Of a stretch of DNA of 35,376 nt, positions 8,511 through 16,125 are shown piece by piece. The DNA is from Legionellaceae bacterium UBA2794 (GTDB lineage Bacteria > Pseudomonadota > Gammaproteobacteria > Legionellales > Legionellaceae): assembly GCA_002352055.1 (NCBI GenBank), contig DEHS01000031.1:14993-50368 (forward strand), written 5' to 3'. The notes under the pieces are model-generated. The model saw only the letters and a program-made list of their open reading frames with translations. It searched no databases and had not been told where the DNA came from. Each line of letters opens with the position of its first letter. Position 1 is the first letter of the stretch. A program made the position numbers and the translations under genes.

Positions 8511-8804
8511 CTATTTTCCTATGGATTCGATTTTGGTTTTTAATTTTAATCCGGGTTTAAAAGTAACAACTCGTCGAGCAACCACAGGAATCTCTTCACC
8601 GGTTTTTGGATTTCTTCCAGGTCTTTGCGGTTTATCTCTTAAAGTAAAATTGCCAAAGCCGGACAACTTCACATGTTTTCCATTTTCTAAAGCATGCCGC
8701 AATTCTTCGAAAAAATTTTCCACCATCTCTTTGGCTGCTGGTTTGGTCAATTTTAATTCATCACACAAGGTTTCTGCCATTATTGCCTTGCTCAATGCAT
8801 TCAT
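8511..8804 (-). CDS. ihfA: Integration host factor subunit alpha
   Basis: DNA-bending protein that forms a heterodimer with IhfB and shapes promoters and recombination sites. The DNABII signature is complete: HVKLSGFGNFTLRDK, then QRPGRNPKTGEEIPV (the beta arm with the intercalating proline) and ARRVVTFKPG. 97 residues (E. coli 99). Lies two bases after pheT, the classical pheST-ihfA order of gammaproteobacteria, where it follows the same transcript. Confidence 0.97.
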   Translation of the reverse strand: MNALSKAIMAETLCDELKLTKPAAKEMVENFFEELRHALENGKHVKLSGFGNFTLRDKPQRPGRNPKTGEEIPVVARRVVTFKPGLKLKTKIESIGK

Positions 8805-8806
8805 GA

Positions 8807-11188
8807 TTATTCCCTCAATAGGATTGCAAATTCATTTTCCAGTGTTTTGATTATAGCACTTATTACTAAATTGATCTCCGCATCAACCAGGGTGCGACTA
8901 TCATTTTGTAAGGTCATCGCTATAGCTAAACTTTTTTTACCTTCTGGAATTCCTTTGCCGGTATAAACATCAAAGACATCAAAAGCCTTTAGCCAATCCT
9001 CTGCAATTGAGTTTCTTACTGCTTGCTCTATTTGTTCGGCATTCACGCTGATATCCACTAAAAAAGACAAATCGCGTCTGATTTGGGGATATTTTGAAAT
9101 CGTTTTATACCTTGGGGCACTTTTATTGCTTAATGCATTTAAATTCAATTCAAATAGAATGACATCCTGCTGCAAATCAAGCGCATCACTTAATCGAGGA
9201 TGCAAAACCCCAATCCATCCAGCATGTTGGCCATTTATTTGAATTTCAGCAGATTGTCCAGGATGCAAAGCATCATGAACAGCTGGAGTAAATACCACAT
9301 TTTTTAATTTAAATAATGCAAACAAAGAACTCAGATCACCCTTAAGATCAAAAAAGTCAAAATATCGGGGAGTTTCACTCCAGTGCATCACTCCCTGTTC
9401 CCCAGTAAGCAAACCTGCAATACAGGGGCGTTCGTTTAATATTTTGTTGTTAACATCAAATACCACCCCTATTTCAAAGAATTTAATCGCATTTTGTTGT
9501 CGGTGAACATTATAAATCATTGAAGCAATAAGACCTGGCCACATGCCTATTCGCATTTGCGATAATTCAGAGGAAATGGGATTTAATAACTGCATGCATT
9601 CACGTTGCGGATAAAGAGCATCCTGTATTTCAGGGTCCACAAAGCTATAACTAATTGTCTCGTTATATCCTCTATTACGAAACCAGACAGCCAAACGAGC
9701 AGAGAGTTGCTCTAATTCAGAAGATTGTCCTGCTTGAACTTCGGTATTCATCGGTTGTGCCGTTAAATTATCATATCCGTATAAACGAATTATCTCCTCC
9801 ACCAAATCAACATCCTGCTGAATATCAAACCGATGTGAAGGTACAGAAACCTCAAATATACCTTTAGATTTATTAATAACGCCCATTCCCAAGCCTTCGA
9901 GTAAACTCTGCATTTTGGCCAAAGAAATATCCAGACCGGTCAATTTTCTAACCTTTACCGTATCAAATTGAAGTGTAATCTGAGGAGGAATATGTTCTGG
10001 ATCAGATGTTTCAATCACAGGACCAGCCTGTCCACCTGCAATAGACAAGATTAAAGAAGTGGCTCGCTCCAGGGCTTTAATCTGTAATTCTGGATCCACA
10101 CCTCGTTCAAATCGTTGTGATGAATCACTAAATAAACCAAATTTTCTGGCAACACCGGCAATAATGACAGGATTGAAAAAAGCACTTTCTAATAATACAT
10201 CGGTTGTATGGGCTTGAACCGCACTTTTTGCACCACCCATGATTCCAGCTAACGCCATAGGTTGTTCCGCATCTGCAATAACCAATACTTTTTCATTTAA
10301 GCTAATGGTCTGCCCATCTAATAACTCCAAATGTTCCGATGCATTACTAAATCGCACATTAATATCGCCATTTATTTTAGCCAAATCAAATGCGTGCATG
10401 GGTTGACCCAATTCCAACATGACATAATTCATTACATCAACAATGGGATGTAACACTCTGATACCGCCTCTGCGCAAACGCTCTGCCATCCATAATGGGG
10501 TTGTGGCACTGGGATTAATATTTCTTATAATGCGCGCACAATAATGCGGGCAGGCTTGCGTGCTTATCAGGTTAACCTTTAATACATCATCCACCGTGGG
10601 AACCACAATGGTAACCGGCTGTTCCACTAAGGATAGTTGATTTAGTACTGCAACTTCACGCGCAATACCAAGCACGCTGAAACAATCAGCACGATTGGGG
10701 GTTAAATCCACATCGAAAACATGATCATCCAAATTTAAATATTTACGTAAATCCATCCCTAAAGGCGCATCGTCTTCAAGCTCCAGAATGCCTTCTGAAT
10801 GTTCAGACATGCCCAGCTCAGCGACGGAACATAACATTCCTTGTGATAACTCACCCCGTAATTTGGATTCTTTAATTTTTAAACCACTTGGTAATTGCGC
10901 ACCAATTTTGGCTAATGCTACTTTTAAACAAGGCCTTACGTTAGCCGCACCACACACTACTTGCAACGAACTTCCTTCACCAACAGTGACATTGCATAAA
11001 GTTAATTTATCAGCATCTGGGTGAATTTTGGTGCTCAAAACCTCTGCAACAACAACCTCGGTAAATTCACCAGCAACGGGACTGACCGCGTCAACCTCCA
11101 GACCAGCCATAGTTAATTGATCGGCTAACTCTTGTTCTGTTAATGAGAAGTTAACCCATTCACGTAACCATAACTTACTTAATTTCAT
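8807..11188 (-). CDS. pheT: Phenylalanyl-tRNA synthetase beta chain
   Basis: Beta subunit of the alpha2-beta2 enzyme that charges tRNA-Phe; carries tRNA binding and editing. N-terminus MKLSKLWLREWVNFSLTEQELADQLTMAGLEVD, then an EMAP-type tRNA-binding domain (about 40-150), B3/B4 editing domain (about 210-370, with LGQPMHAFDLAKI and ALAGIMGG), B5 domain (about 400-475) and a C-terminal anticodon-binding FDX-ACB domain (about 700-793, with YPQIRRDLSFLVD). 793 residues (E. coli 795). AGGGGA precedes the ATG. 47 bases after pheS. Confidence 0.97.
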   Translation of the reverse strand: MKLSKLWLREWVNFSLTEQELADQLTMAGLEVDAVSPVAGEFTEVVVAEVLSTKIHPDADKLTLCNVTVGEGSSLQVVCGAANVRPCLKVALAKIGAQLPSGLKIKESKLRGELSQGMLCSVAELGMSEHSEGILELEDDAPLGMDLRKYLNLDDHVFDVDLTPNRADCFSVLGIAREVAVLNQLSLVEQPVTIVVPTVDDVLKVNLISTQACPHYCARIIRNINPSATTPLWMAERLRRGGIRVLHPIVDVMNYVMLELGQPMHAFDLAKINGDINVRFSNASEHLELLDGQTISLNEKVLVIADAEQPMALAGIMGGAKSAVQAHTTDVLLESAFFNPVIIAGVARKFGLFSDSSQRFERGVDPELQIKALERATSLILSIAGGQAGPVIETSDPEHIPPQITLQFDTVKVRKLTGLDISLAKMQSLLEGLGMGVINKSKGIFEVSVPSHRFDIQQDVDLVEEIIRLYGYDNLTAQPMNTEVQAGQSSELEQLSARLAVWFRNRGYNETISYSFVDPEIQDALYPQRECMQLLNPISSELSQMRIGMWPGLIASMIYNVHRQQNAIKFFEIGVVFDVNNKILNERPCIAGLLTGEQGVMHWSETPRYFDFFDLKGDLSSLFALFKLKNVVFTPAVHDALHPGQSAEIQINGQHAGWIGVLHPRLSDALDLQQDVILFELNLNALSNKSAPRYKTISKYPQIRRDLSFLVDISVNAEQIEQAVRNSIAEDWLKAFDVFDVYTGKGIPEGKKSLAIAMTLQNDSRTLVDAEINLVISAIIKTLENEFAILLRE

Positions 11189-11235
11189 TGATAGTCCCCT
11201 GCCTTTGCAACCAATTGTATGATGCTTGATTAAGA

Positions 11236-12249
11236 TTAAAACTGATTTAAGAAATTCAGATCATTTTCGAACATCATGCGTAAATCATCTATTCCGTAAT
11301 ACAGCATAGCCAATCTGTCCATGCCCATACCAAAAGCCCACCCCTGATATTCATCTGGAGAAATGTTAACGGCTTTTAACACATTGGGATGCACCATACC
11401 GCACCCTAATACCTCAAGCCACCCGGTAAATTTACAGGAACGACAGCCTTTTCCATTACACTGCGTACATTCAATATCCACTTCTGCAGAAGGTTCGGTA
11501 AAAGGAAAATAGGATGGTCTAAATCGAAGGGCTAATTCTCGGCCAAAAAAATGGGCAAAGAAATCGTGTAACAATCCTTTTAATCCGGCCATAGTAGCCT
11601 GTTTGTCGATTAATAAACCTTCTACCTGATGAAACATCGGAGTATGAGTTAAATCTGAATCACAGCGATAAACCCTTCCCGGAGCGATGAGACGAAATGG
11701 AGGTTTACGTTGCTCCATCGTACGAATCTGTACTGGTGATGTATGTGTTCTAAGCAACTGACCGTCACCGAAATAAAATGTATCATGCATTGCACGGGCT
11801 GGATGGTGTCCCGGGATATTTAATGCTTCAAAATTATAAAATTCTGTTTCAATCTCTGGTCCATCCACTATGTCAAAACCTAGACGACTAAAAAACTCAT
11901 TGATGCGATGTTTCACTTGAGTCACTGGATGCAGCGAACCACAGGATTTATGACGCCCTGGAAGGGTCACGTCTATTTGTTCGGCTGATAATTTTTCAAG
12001 GAGTTGCTTTTCTTTAAGCTCAAACATCTTTGATTCAATCAGAGCACTAATGTCTCTTTTTGCCTGATTAACCAGCTGACCCATTTTAGGTTTTTCTTCA
12101 GCAGACAAATTAACCAGATTTTTTAAAATTTCAGTAAGTTTCCCTTTTTTACCAAGAAAATCTACTCGAATCAGTTCCAGCGTTGCTACATCCTCAGCGT
12201 TTGTAATGGCTTGGGATGCGTGTTCCTGGATAGTTATAATATCCTGCAT
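11236..12249 (-). CDS. pheS: Phenylalanyl-tRNA synthetase alpha chain
   Basis: Catalytic subunit of class II PheRS. N-terminal coiled-coil arm (about 1-90) for tRNA binding, then motif 1 around HPVTQVKHRINEFFSRLGF, GHHPARAMHDTFYF, motif 2 APGRVYRCDSDLTHTPMFHQVEG and motif 3 WAFGMGMDRLAMLYYGI. 337 residues, with a Cys-rich CTQCNGKGCRSCKFTG insert near the C-terminus that occurs in many proteobacterial PheS. The upstream region carries a candidate Phe attenuator (12266-12379). Confidence 0.97.
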   Translation of the reverse strand: MQDIITIQEHASQAITNAEDVATLELIRVDFLGKKGKLTEILKNLVNLSAEEKPKMGQLVNQAKRDISALIESKMFELKEKQLLEKLSAEQIDVTLPGRHKSCGSLHPVTQVKHRINEFFSRLGFDIVDGPEIETEFYNFEALNIPGHHPARAMHDTFYFGDGQLLRTHTSPVQIRTMEQRKPPFRLIAPGRVYRCDSDLTHTPMFHQVEGLLIDKQATMAGLKGLLHDFFAHFFGRELALRFRPSYFPFTEPSAEVDIECTQCNGKGCRSCKFTGWLEVLGCGMVHPNVLKAVNISPDEYQGWAFGMGMDRLAMLYYGIDDLRMMFENDLNFLNQF

Positions 12250-12265
12250 GTTTATACCTACAAGT

Positions 12266-12290
12266 AAAAAGGAGGCCTTAGCCTCCTTGA
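12266..12290 (-). terminator. Rho-independent terminator between rplT and pheS (candidate pheST attenuator)
   Basis: Minus strand AAGGAGGC (12288-12281), tetraloop TAAG, GCCTCCTT (12276-12269), then TTTTT. Eight perfect pairs. Its left arm and loop (GGCTAAGG, 12283-12276) can instead pair with CCTTAAAGCC at 12334-12325 (eight pairs, AA bulged), so the terminator could be switched off by upstream events. Confidence 0.88.
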
Positions 12291-12328
12291 TAATTTATTA
12301 TGCAATCAATTAAGTGATCGCATTGGCT

Positions 12329-12379
12329 TTAAGGATTCCAGTTTTTAGAGAAACGAATCCCAAAACCCGTCAACAACAA
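12329..12379 (-). CDS. Candidate pheST leader peptide with Phe codons
   Basis: A 16-codon frame from TTG at 12379 (or TTG 12376/12373) to TAA at 12331-12329, reading LLLTGFGIRFSKNWNP if the first TTG is used (the initiating residue would be Met). AGG of the rplT end (12387-12385) sits five to eight bases before the TTGs. It holds two Phe codons (TTT 12364, TTC 12352) right over the first arm of an upstream hairpin (GGATTC 12360-12355 with GAATCC 12338-12333). That is the geometry of E. coli pheM attenuation. There is no ATG and only two Phe codons, so translation is not certain. Confidence 0.4.
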   Translation of the reverse strand: MLLTGFGIRFSKNWNP

Positions 12380-12380
12380 A

Positions 12381-12740
12381 TTAGCCTGCTAATGCAGCTT
12401 TAGCTTGTTCTGCAACCGCTGCAAATGCTACTTTGTTATTAACTGCCATATCAGCCAGGATTTTTCTGTCCAACTCGATTGATGCTTTTTTCAAACCATC
12501 AATTAAACGGCTGTATGACATTCCGCATTCACGAGCCTGCGCATTAATACGAACGATCCATAAAGCACGGAATTGTCTTTTCTTTTGACGTCTATCACGA
12601 TATGCATATTGGCCCGCTTTGATAACGGCTTGCTTTGCAACACGATAGGTCCGGCTACGGGCACCGTAGTAACCTTTAGCTTGATCTAATATTTTTTTGT
12701 GACGCGCTTTCGCTGTCACACCACGTTTAACTCTTGGCAT
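12381..12740 (-). CDS. rplT: 50S ribosomal protein L20
   Basis: Large-subunit assembly protein that in E. coli also represses rpmI-rplT translation. Recognised from MPRVKRGVTAKARHKKIL, GYYGARSRTYRVAKQAV, YAYRDRRQKKRQFRALWIVRINA and the globular C-terminal half with SRLIDGLKKA. 119 residues (E. coli 118). Fourteen bases after rpmI. Confidence 0.98.
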   Translation of the reverse strand: MPRVKRGVTAKARHKKILDQAKGYYGARSRTYRVAKQAVIKAGQYAYRDRRQKKRQFRALWIVRINAQARECGMSYSRLIDGLKKASIELDRKILADMAVNNKVAFAAVAEQAKAALAG

Positions 12741-12754
12741 TTCTCATTCTCCCC

Positions 12755-12955
12755 TTAACTACCGTGCAACATACGCTCTGCCAAACGCGCATCGCATGGC
12801 TTCAAAGTACTGGCACCTACGCGTAAATGGCGTTTCTGCTTAGTAGACTTCTTGGTGAGGATATGATTCCTGTAAGCGCCACGACGTTTAATCGCGCCAC
12901 TTGCTGTCTTACGGAAGCGTTTAGCTGCTCCGCGATGTGACTTTAACTTCGGCAT
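12755..12955 (-). CDS. rpmI: 50S ribosomal protein L35
   Basis: Small basic large-subunit protein: MPKLKSHRGAAKRFRKTASG, RRGAYRNHILTKKSTKQKR and the LRVGASTLKPCDA tail. 66 residues (E. coli 65). Sits between infC (25 bases upstream) and rplT, the conserved infC-rpmI-rplT order. Confidence 0.97.
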   Translation of the reverse strand: MPKLKSHRGAAKRFRKTASGAIKRRGAYRNHILTKKSTKQKRHLRVGASTLKPCDARLAERMLHGS

Positions 12956-12980
12956 AACATTATACTCCGCATTTGTTCAG

Positions 12981-13517
12981 CTACTTGGTTTTTTTGGGTG
13001 ATAACACCATCAGTAATTGTCTTCCTTCGCGTTTCGCATGTTGTTCAACAACTGCAAATTCATTCGTATCCTGCTGAATACGCTCAAGAATTTTCATACC
13101 GAGTTCTTGATGTGCCATTTCACGACCACGAAAACGTAGTGTGATTTTAACCTTATCACCATGATTAAGGAAACGGATCAGGTTGCGTAGCTTGACCTGA
13201 TAATCTCCATCTTCCGTCGTTGGACGGAATTTTAATTCCTTGACCTGAATTTGCTTTTGCTTTTTCTTAGCTTCAGCTTGCTTTTTACTCAGTTCAAAGA
13301 GAAACTTGCCATAATCCATAATGCGGCATACAGGAGGTTTGGCTGTTGGCGATATTTCCACCAAATCCATGCCACCTTCTTCAGCTGCACGTAAGGCCTC
13401 TCGTGTTGATACAATCCCAGCCTGATTACCATCGACATCAATTAAGCGTACCTCAGGTACATTGATCTGTTCGTTAATTCGTGCGCGATCATTTTCACGC
13501 TTAGTTGGTGCACTAAT
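12981..13517 (-). CDS. infC: Translation initiation factor IF-3 with AUU start codon
   Basis: IF-3 checks start codon-tRNA pairing and keeps subunits apart. The first ATG in frame (13370) would remove the N-terminal domain, but homology continues upstream: RINEQINVPEVRLIDVDG, GIVSTREALRAAEEGG, then VEISPTAKPPVCRIMDYGKF. The only sensible start is ATT at 13517, eight bases after a perfect GGAGG (13530-13526); the thrS stop TAA lies in the same frame just before it. From ATT the protein has 178 residues (E. coli 180). An AUU start is the known device by which IF-3 represses its own translation. thrS stops three bases upstream. Confidence 0.95.
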   Translation of the reverse strand: MSAPTKRENDRARINEQINVPEVRLIDVDGNQAGIVSTREALRAAEEGGMDLVEISPTAKPPVCRIMDYGKFLFELSKKQAEAKKKQKQIQVKELKFRPTTEDGDYQVKLRNLIRFLNHGDKVKITLRFRGREMAHQELGMKILERIQQDTNEFAVVEQHAKREGRQLLMVLSPKKTK

Positions 13518-13520
13518 GGT

Positions 13521-15455
13521 TTAATCCTCCAGCTCGTTATTTTTTAGAGATCCCTTGCGGATAATTTCTTGCGTCAAGGTATCACAAATTGTATCTAATG
13601 TCATCACACCCAAATCAATTCCTTCACGGGAACGGACTGCAACTTGCCCAGTTTCCACCTCTTTATCACCGATTACCAGTAGATAAGGAATTTTTTGCAG
13701 CGTGTGCTCACGGATTTTAAAGCCAATTTTCTCATTTCTCAAGTCAAAATGAGTACGAATACCCTTTTTTTGTAATATTTGGGTAACTTTATTAGCATAC
13801 TCATTCTGTTTTTCACTAATTGTCAGCACAGCAGCTTGTACCGGGGATAACCACAATGGCAATTTACCGGCATAATGCTCGATTAATATGCCCATAAAAC
13901 GCTCAAACGAGCCCAGAATAGCTCGGTGTACCATTACAGGTGTTTGTTTTGTTCCATCTTCGGCAATATAACCTGCCTCCAATCGGGATGGCATAGAAAA
14001 ATCAACCTGGATAGTACCACATTGCCAGATTCTTCCTAAACAATCAGATAGAGAACATTCAATTTTCGGACCGTAGAAAGCTCCCTCACCTGGTGCGTCT
14101 ATCCATTGAATATCCCTGTCCTGCATTGCTTGTTTTAAAGCATTTTCCGCTTTATCCCACACTTCATCAGACCCTACTCGCTTTTCAGGTCGTAAGGCGA
14201 GACGGTATTTTATTTCGCTAAAACCAAAATCTGCATATACTGACTGGACCAACTCTAACATCATCGCTACTTCAGATTGTATTTGATCTTCAGTACAAAA
14301 AATGTGTGCATCATCTTGCACCATATTACGAACACGCATTAAACCATGCAAGGAACCCGAGGGCTCACAGCGATGACAGTTACCAAACTCAGAAAGCCTT
14401 AAGGGTAAGTCACGGTAACTTTTTAACCCTTGATTGTAAACTTGCACATGACAAGGGCAATTCATTGGTTTTACTGCGTAATGACGATTTTCAGTTTCGG
14501 TTACAAACATTTCATCACGGAAATTTTCCCAGTGCCCTGATTTTTCCCAGAGAACTTTATCTACCAACTGAGGTGTTTTAATTTCCTGATAGCCGAAATC
14601 AGCAAGCCGGCCCCGCATATAGCGCTCCAGCTCTTGATAAATTATCCATCCGTTTGGATGCCAAAATACCATTCCAGGAGCAATATCCTGAAAATGAAAA
14701 AGATTCAGAGTTTTACCTAGTTTGCGGTGGTCCCGCTTCTCAGCTTCTTCAATACGGAATAAATATTCAGCCAAAGCTTTTTTATCGCCCCAGGCAGTTC
14801 CATAAATCCGTTGTAACATCTCGTTATTAGAATCACCGCGCCAATATGCACCAGCAAGCTTGGTTAATTTGAATGCTTTTAAAAAACCCGTAGAGGGCAC
14901 ATGGGGCCCACGACATAAATCCTCAAAATCACCTTGTTTGTAAAGAGAGAGAGTCTCATTAGCAGGAATGTCAGCAATTATTTTTGCTTTATATTCTTCA
15001 CCTAAATTTCTAAAATAAAGAATTGCCTCATCACGAGGTAGCTCGCGACGCGTAACGGGCAAATTCGCCTTAACCAGTTCTTCCATTTTATTCTGGATAA
15101 GTTGTAAATCTTCTGGTGTGAAGGGACGCTCAAAAGCAAAATCGTAATAAAATCCATCTTCAATAACAGGTCCAATAGTAACCTGTGCTTTAGGAAATAG
15201 AATTTTTACCGCCTGAGCTAATAAATGAGCAGCAGAATGACGGATTACCTCTAAACTGTCTTCTTGTTTTTCAGTAATAATGACTAAGGAACAATCCTGT
15301 TCGATGAGGAAGCTCGTATCTTTTAATAGCCCATCCAAACGGCCAGCCATCGCGGCCTTAGCCAAACCAGGACTGATACTATGTGCTACATCATAGACAG
15401 TTACAGGAGCTTCAAAATGTTTCACACTACCATCGGGTAATTTAATATTTGGCAT
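13521..15455 (-). CDS. thrS: Threonyl-tRNA synthetase
   Basis: Class II synthetase that charges tRNA-Thr and edits mischarged Ser. Domains in order: TGS (about 1-60), second additional/editing domain with RHSAAHLLAQAV and the FEDLCRGPHVPSTG metal-site segment, catalytic core with MNCPCHVQVY (zinc Cys), the motif 2 stretch RLSEFGNCHRCEPSG, motif 3 HRAILGSFERFMGILIEHYAG, and the anticodon-binding domain. 644 residues (E. coli 642). Only 38 bases separate its start from the terminator at 15494-15520, so it either has a promoter upstream of that hairpin or is read through it. Confidence 0.98.
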   Translation of the reverse strand: MPNIKLPDGSVKHFEAPVTVYDVAHSISPGLAKAAMAGRLDGLLKDTSFLIEQDCSLVIITEKQEDSLEVIRHSAAHLLAQAVKILFPKAQVTIGPVIEDGFYYDFAFERPFTPEDLQLIQNKMEELVKANLPVTRRELPRDEAILYFRNLGEEYKAKIIADIPANETLSLYKQGDFEDLCRGPHVPSTGFLKAFKLTKLAGAYWRGDSNNEMLQRIYGTAWGDKKALAEYLFRIEEAEKRDHRKLGKTLNLFHFQDIAPGMVFWHPNGWIIYQELERYMRGRLADFGYQEIKTPQLVDKVLWEKSGHWENFRDEMFVTETENRHYAVKPMNCPCHVQVYNQGLKSYRDLPLRLSEFGNCHRCEPSGSLHGLMRVRNMVQDDAHIFCTEDQIQSEVAMMLELVQSVYADFGFSEIKYRLALRPEKRVGSDEVWDKAENALKQAMQDRDIQWIDAPGEGAFYGPKIECSLSDCLGRIWQCGTIQVDFSMPSRLEAGYIAEDGTKQTPVMVHRAILGSFERFMGILIEHYAGKLPLWLSPVQAAVLTISEKQNEYANKVTQILQKKGIRTHFDLRNEKIGFKIREHTLQKIPYLLVIGDKEVETGQVAVRSREGIDLGVMTLDTICDTLTQEIIRKGSLKNNELED

Positions 15456-15493
15456 AATTCTATCCGTTGTTCCTGTCCATCAAGTCACACTTC

Positions 15494-15520
15494 AAAAAAA
15501 AACCCTGCAAAGCAGGGTTT
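15494..15520 (-). terminator. Rho-independent terminator between tRNA-Val and thrS
   Basis: Minus strand AAACCCTGC (15520-15512, written 5' to 3'), loop TTT, GCAGGGTTT (15508-15500), then further Ts to 15494. Nine pairs. It ends the tRNA-Val transcript and may also limit thrS expression. Confidence 0.9.
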
Positions 15521-15576
15521 AAACCAATAGTGGATGATTGCTACCTAAGCAGACCACATATGAAATGGGGAGTACA

Positions 15577-15651
15577 TGGTAGGCACGAGTGGGATCGAAC
15601 CACCGACCACCACCATGTCAAGGTGGTGCTCTACCACTGAGCTACGTGCCT
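15577..15651 (-). tRNA. tRNA-Val (anticodon GAC)
   Basis: Complete cloverleaf on the minus strand: acceptor AGGCACG/CGTGCCT, D arm GTAGCTCAGTGGTAGAGC, anticodon stem CCACC/GGTGG around TTGACAT with anticodon GAC, T arm GGTGG-TTCGATC-CCACT, discriminator A and encoded CCA (15579-15577). 75 bases. The sequence closely follows E. coli tRNA-Val(GAC). Confidence 0.95.
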
Positions 15652-15680
15652 ATAATTCGACCTGCATTCAATTGGTTGAA

Positions 15681-15710
15681 ATTATATAATAAGCAAGTCT
15701 CATAAAGCAA
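15681..15710 (-). promoter_or_regulatory. Probable tRNA-Val promoter
   Basis: Minus strand TTGCTT (15710-15705), 18-base spacer, consensus TATAAT (15686-15681), about 30 bases before the tRNA 5' end. Confidence 0.6.
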
Positions 15711-15805
15711 ATCATTTAGATAAATATATATAAGATGGGAAGTTAATTTTCTAAAACTCATGAATACATGATTCCTGTGTGCTTAAACATAGATAAAACA
15801 GGTAT

Positions 15806-15852
15806 AAAAAAATAAAAGAAAGGCCCGAATGGAGAGGGGAACCATTCAGGCC
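15806..15852 (-). terminator. Rho-independent terminator of the predicted small RNA
   Basis: Minus strand GGCCTGAATGG (15852-15842), 9-base loop, CCATTCGGGCC (15832-15822), then TTTCTTTTATTTTTTT. Eleven pairs, one of them T-G on this strand but C-A on the other, and the T run exists only on the minus side, so the orientation is clear. Confidence 0.92.
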
Positions 15853-15979
15853 AAGTTACGAGGTTAACCCTGCTATGGGTATACCACTTTCCTGCTGTTG
15901 AACTTTTAGGTGATACCTGTTCCATCGTGTATCACTTGCTTCCTTGTTGGACTGTTGAAACCTTTTCCTTACGTTTCGT
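15806..15979 (-). ncRNA. Predicted small RNA, about 170 nt, with CsrA-like GGA motifs
   Basis: No ORF of note, yet it is bracketed by a near-consensus promoter (15985-16012) and a strong terminator (stem 15852-15822). GGA motifs occur at about 15968 (TAAGGAAAAG), 15943 (ACAAGGAAGC), 15923 (CGATGGAACA) and 15892 (GCAGGAAAG). The third is in the loop of a perfect 7-bp hairpin, GTGATAC (15935-15929) with GTATCAC (15916-15910). ACAAGGA fits the core of the CsrA/RsmA consensus. It does not match 6S, SRP, tmRNA or RNase P RNA as far as I can see. It could be an RsmY/RsmZ-class sponge or an unrelated base-pairing RNA. Confidence 0.7.
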
Positions 15980-15984
15980 GAGCC

Positions 15985-16012
15985 ATTATAGTCATCTAAT
16001 TTCCAATGTCAA
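15985..16012 (-). promoter_or_regulatory. Near-consensus sigma-70 promoter of the small RNA
   Basis: Minus strand TTGACA (16012-16007) and TATAAT (15990-15985), both perfect, with a 16-base spacer. Expected transcription start about 15978-15980. TTAGAAATT (16026-16018) just upstream matches nine leading positions of the published Legionella LetA box TNAGAAATTTCTNA, but not its second half. Confidence 0.85.
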
Positions 16013-16024
16013 CAATTAATTTCT

Positions 16025-16047
16025 AAACGAAACAAATGGTTTCGTTT
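16025..16047. promoter_or_regulatory. Perfect 9-bp inverted repeat, candidate operator
   Basis: AAACGAAAC (16025-16033), spacer AAATG, GTTTCGTTT (16039-16047). Its centre lies about 57 bases upstream of the predicted small-RNA start and about 90 bases upstream of the HTH gene start. A further half-site, CGTTTCGT, lies at 15972-15979 over the small-RNA start. The adjacent HTH protein is the obvious candidate ligand. Confidence 0.6.
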
Positions 16048-16125
16048 TTAATGTTTATTTGCACCTTTGCTTTCGCTTTGTTACACTAGTATTTTATTCT
16101 AATAGCACAGGTTTCTTGCATCACT

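Noticed and set aside
15806..15979. Small RNA as 6S, SRP (4.5S), tmRNA or RNase P RNA
   Set aside because: Contains GGAAGCA-like bases reminiscent of SRP RNA, but lacks the SRP hairpin core and the long bulged rod of 6S; length and layout do not fit tmRNA or RNase P.
16085..16125. Promoter for the HTH gene (TATTTT and TAGTAT boxes)
   Set aside because: Several weak -10-like boxes and no good -35 partner; cannot choose one.
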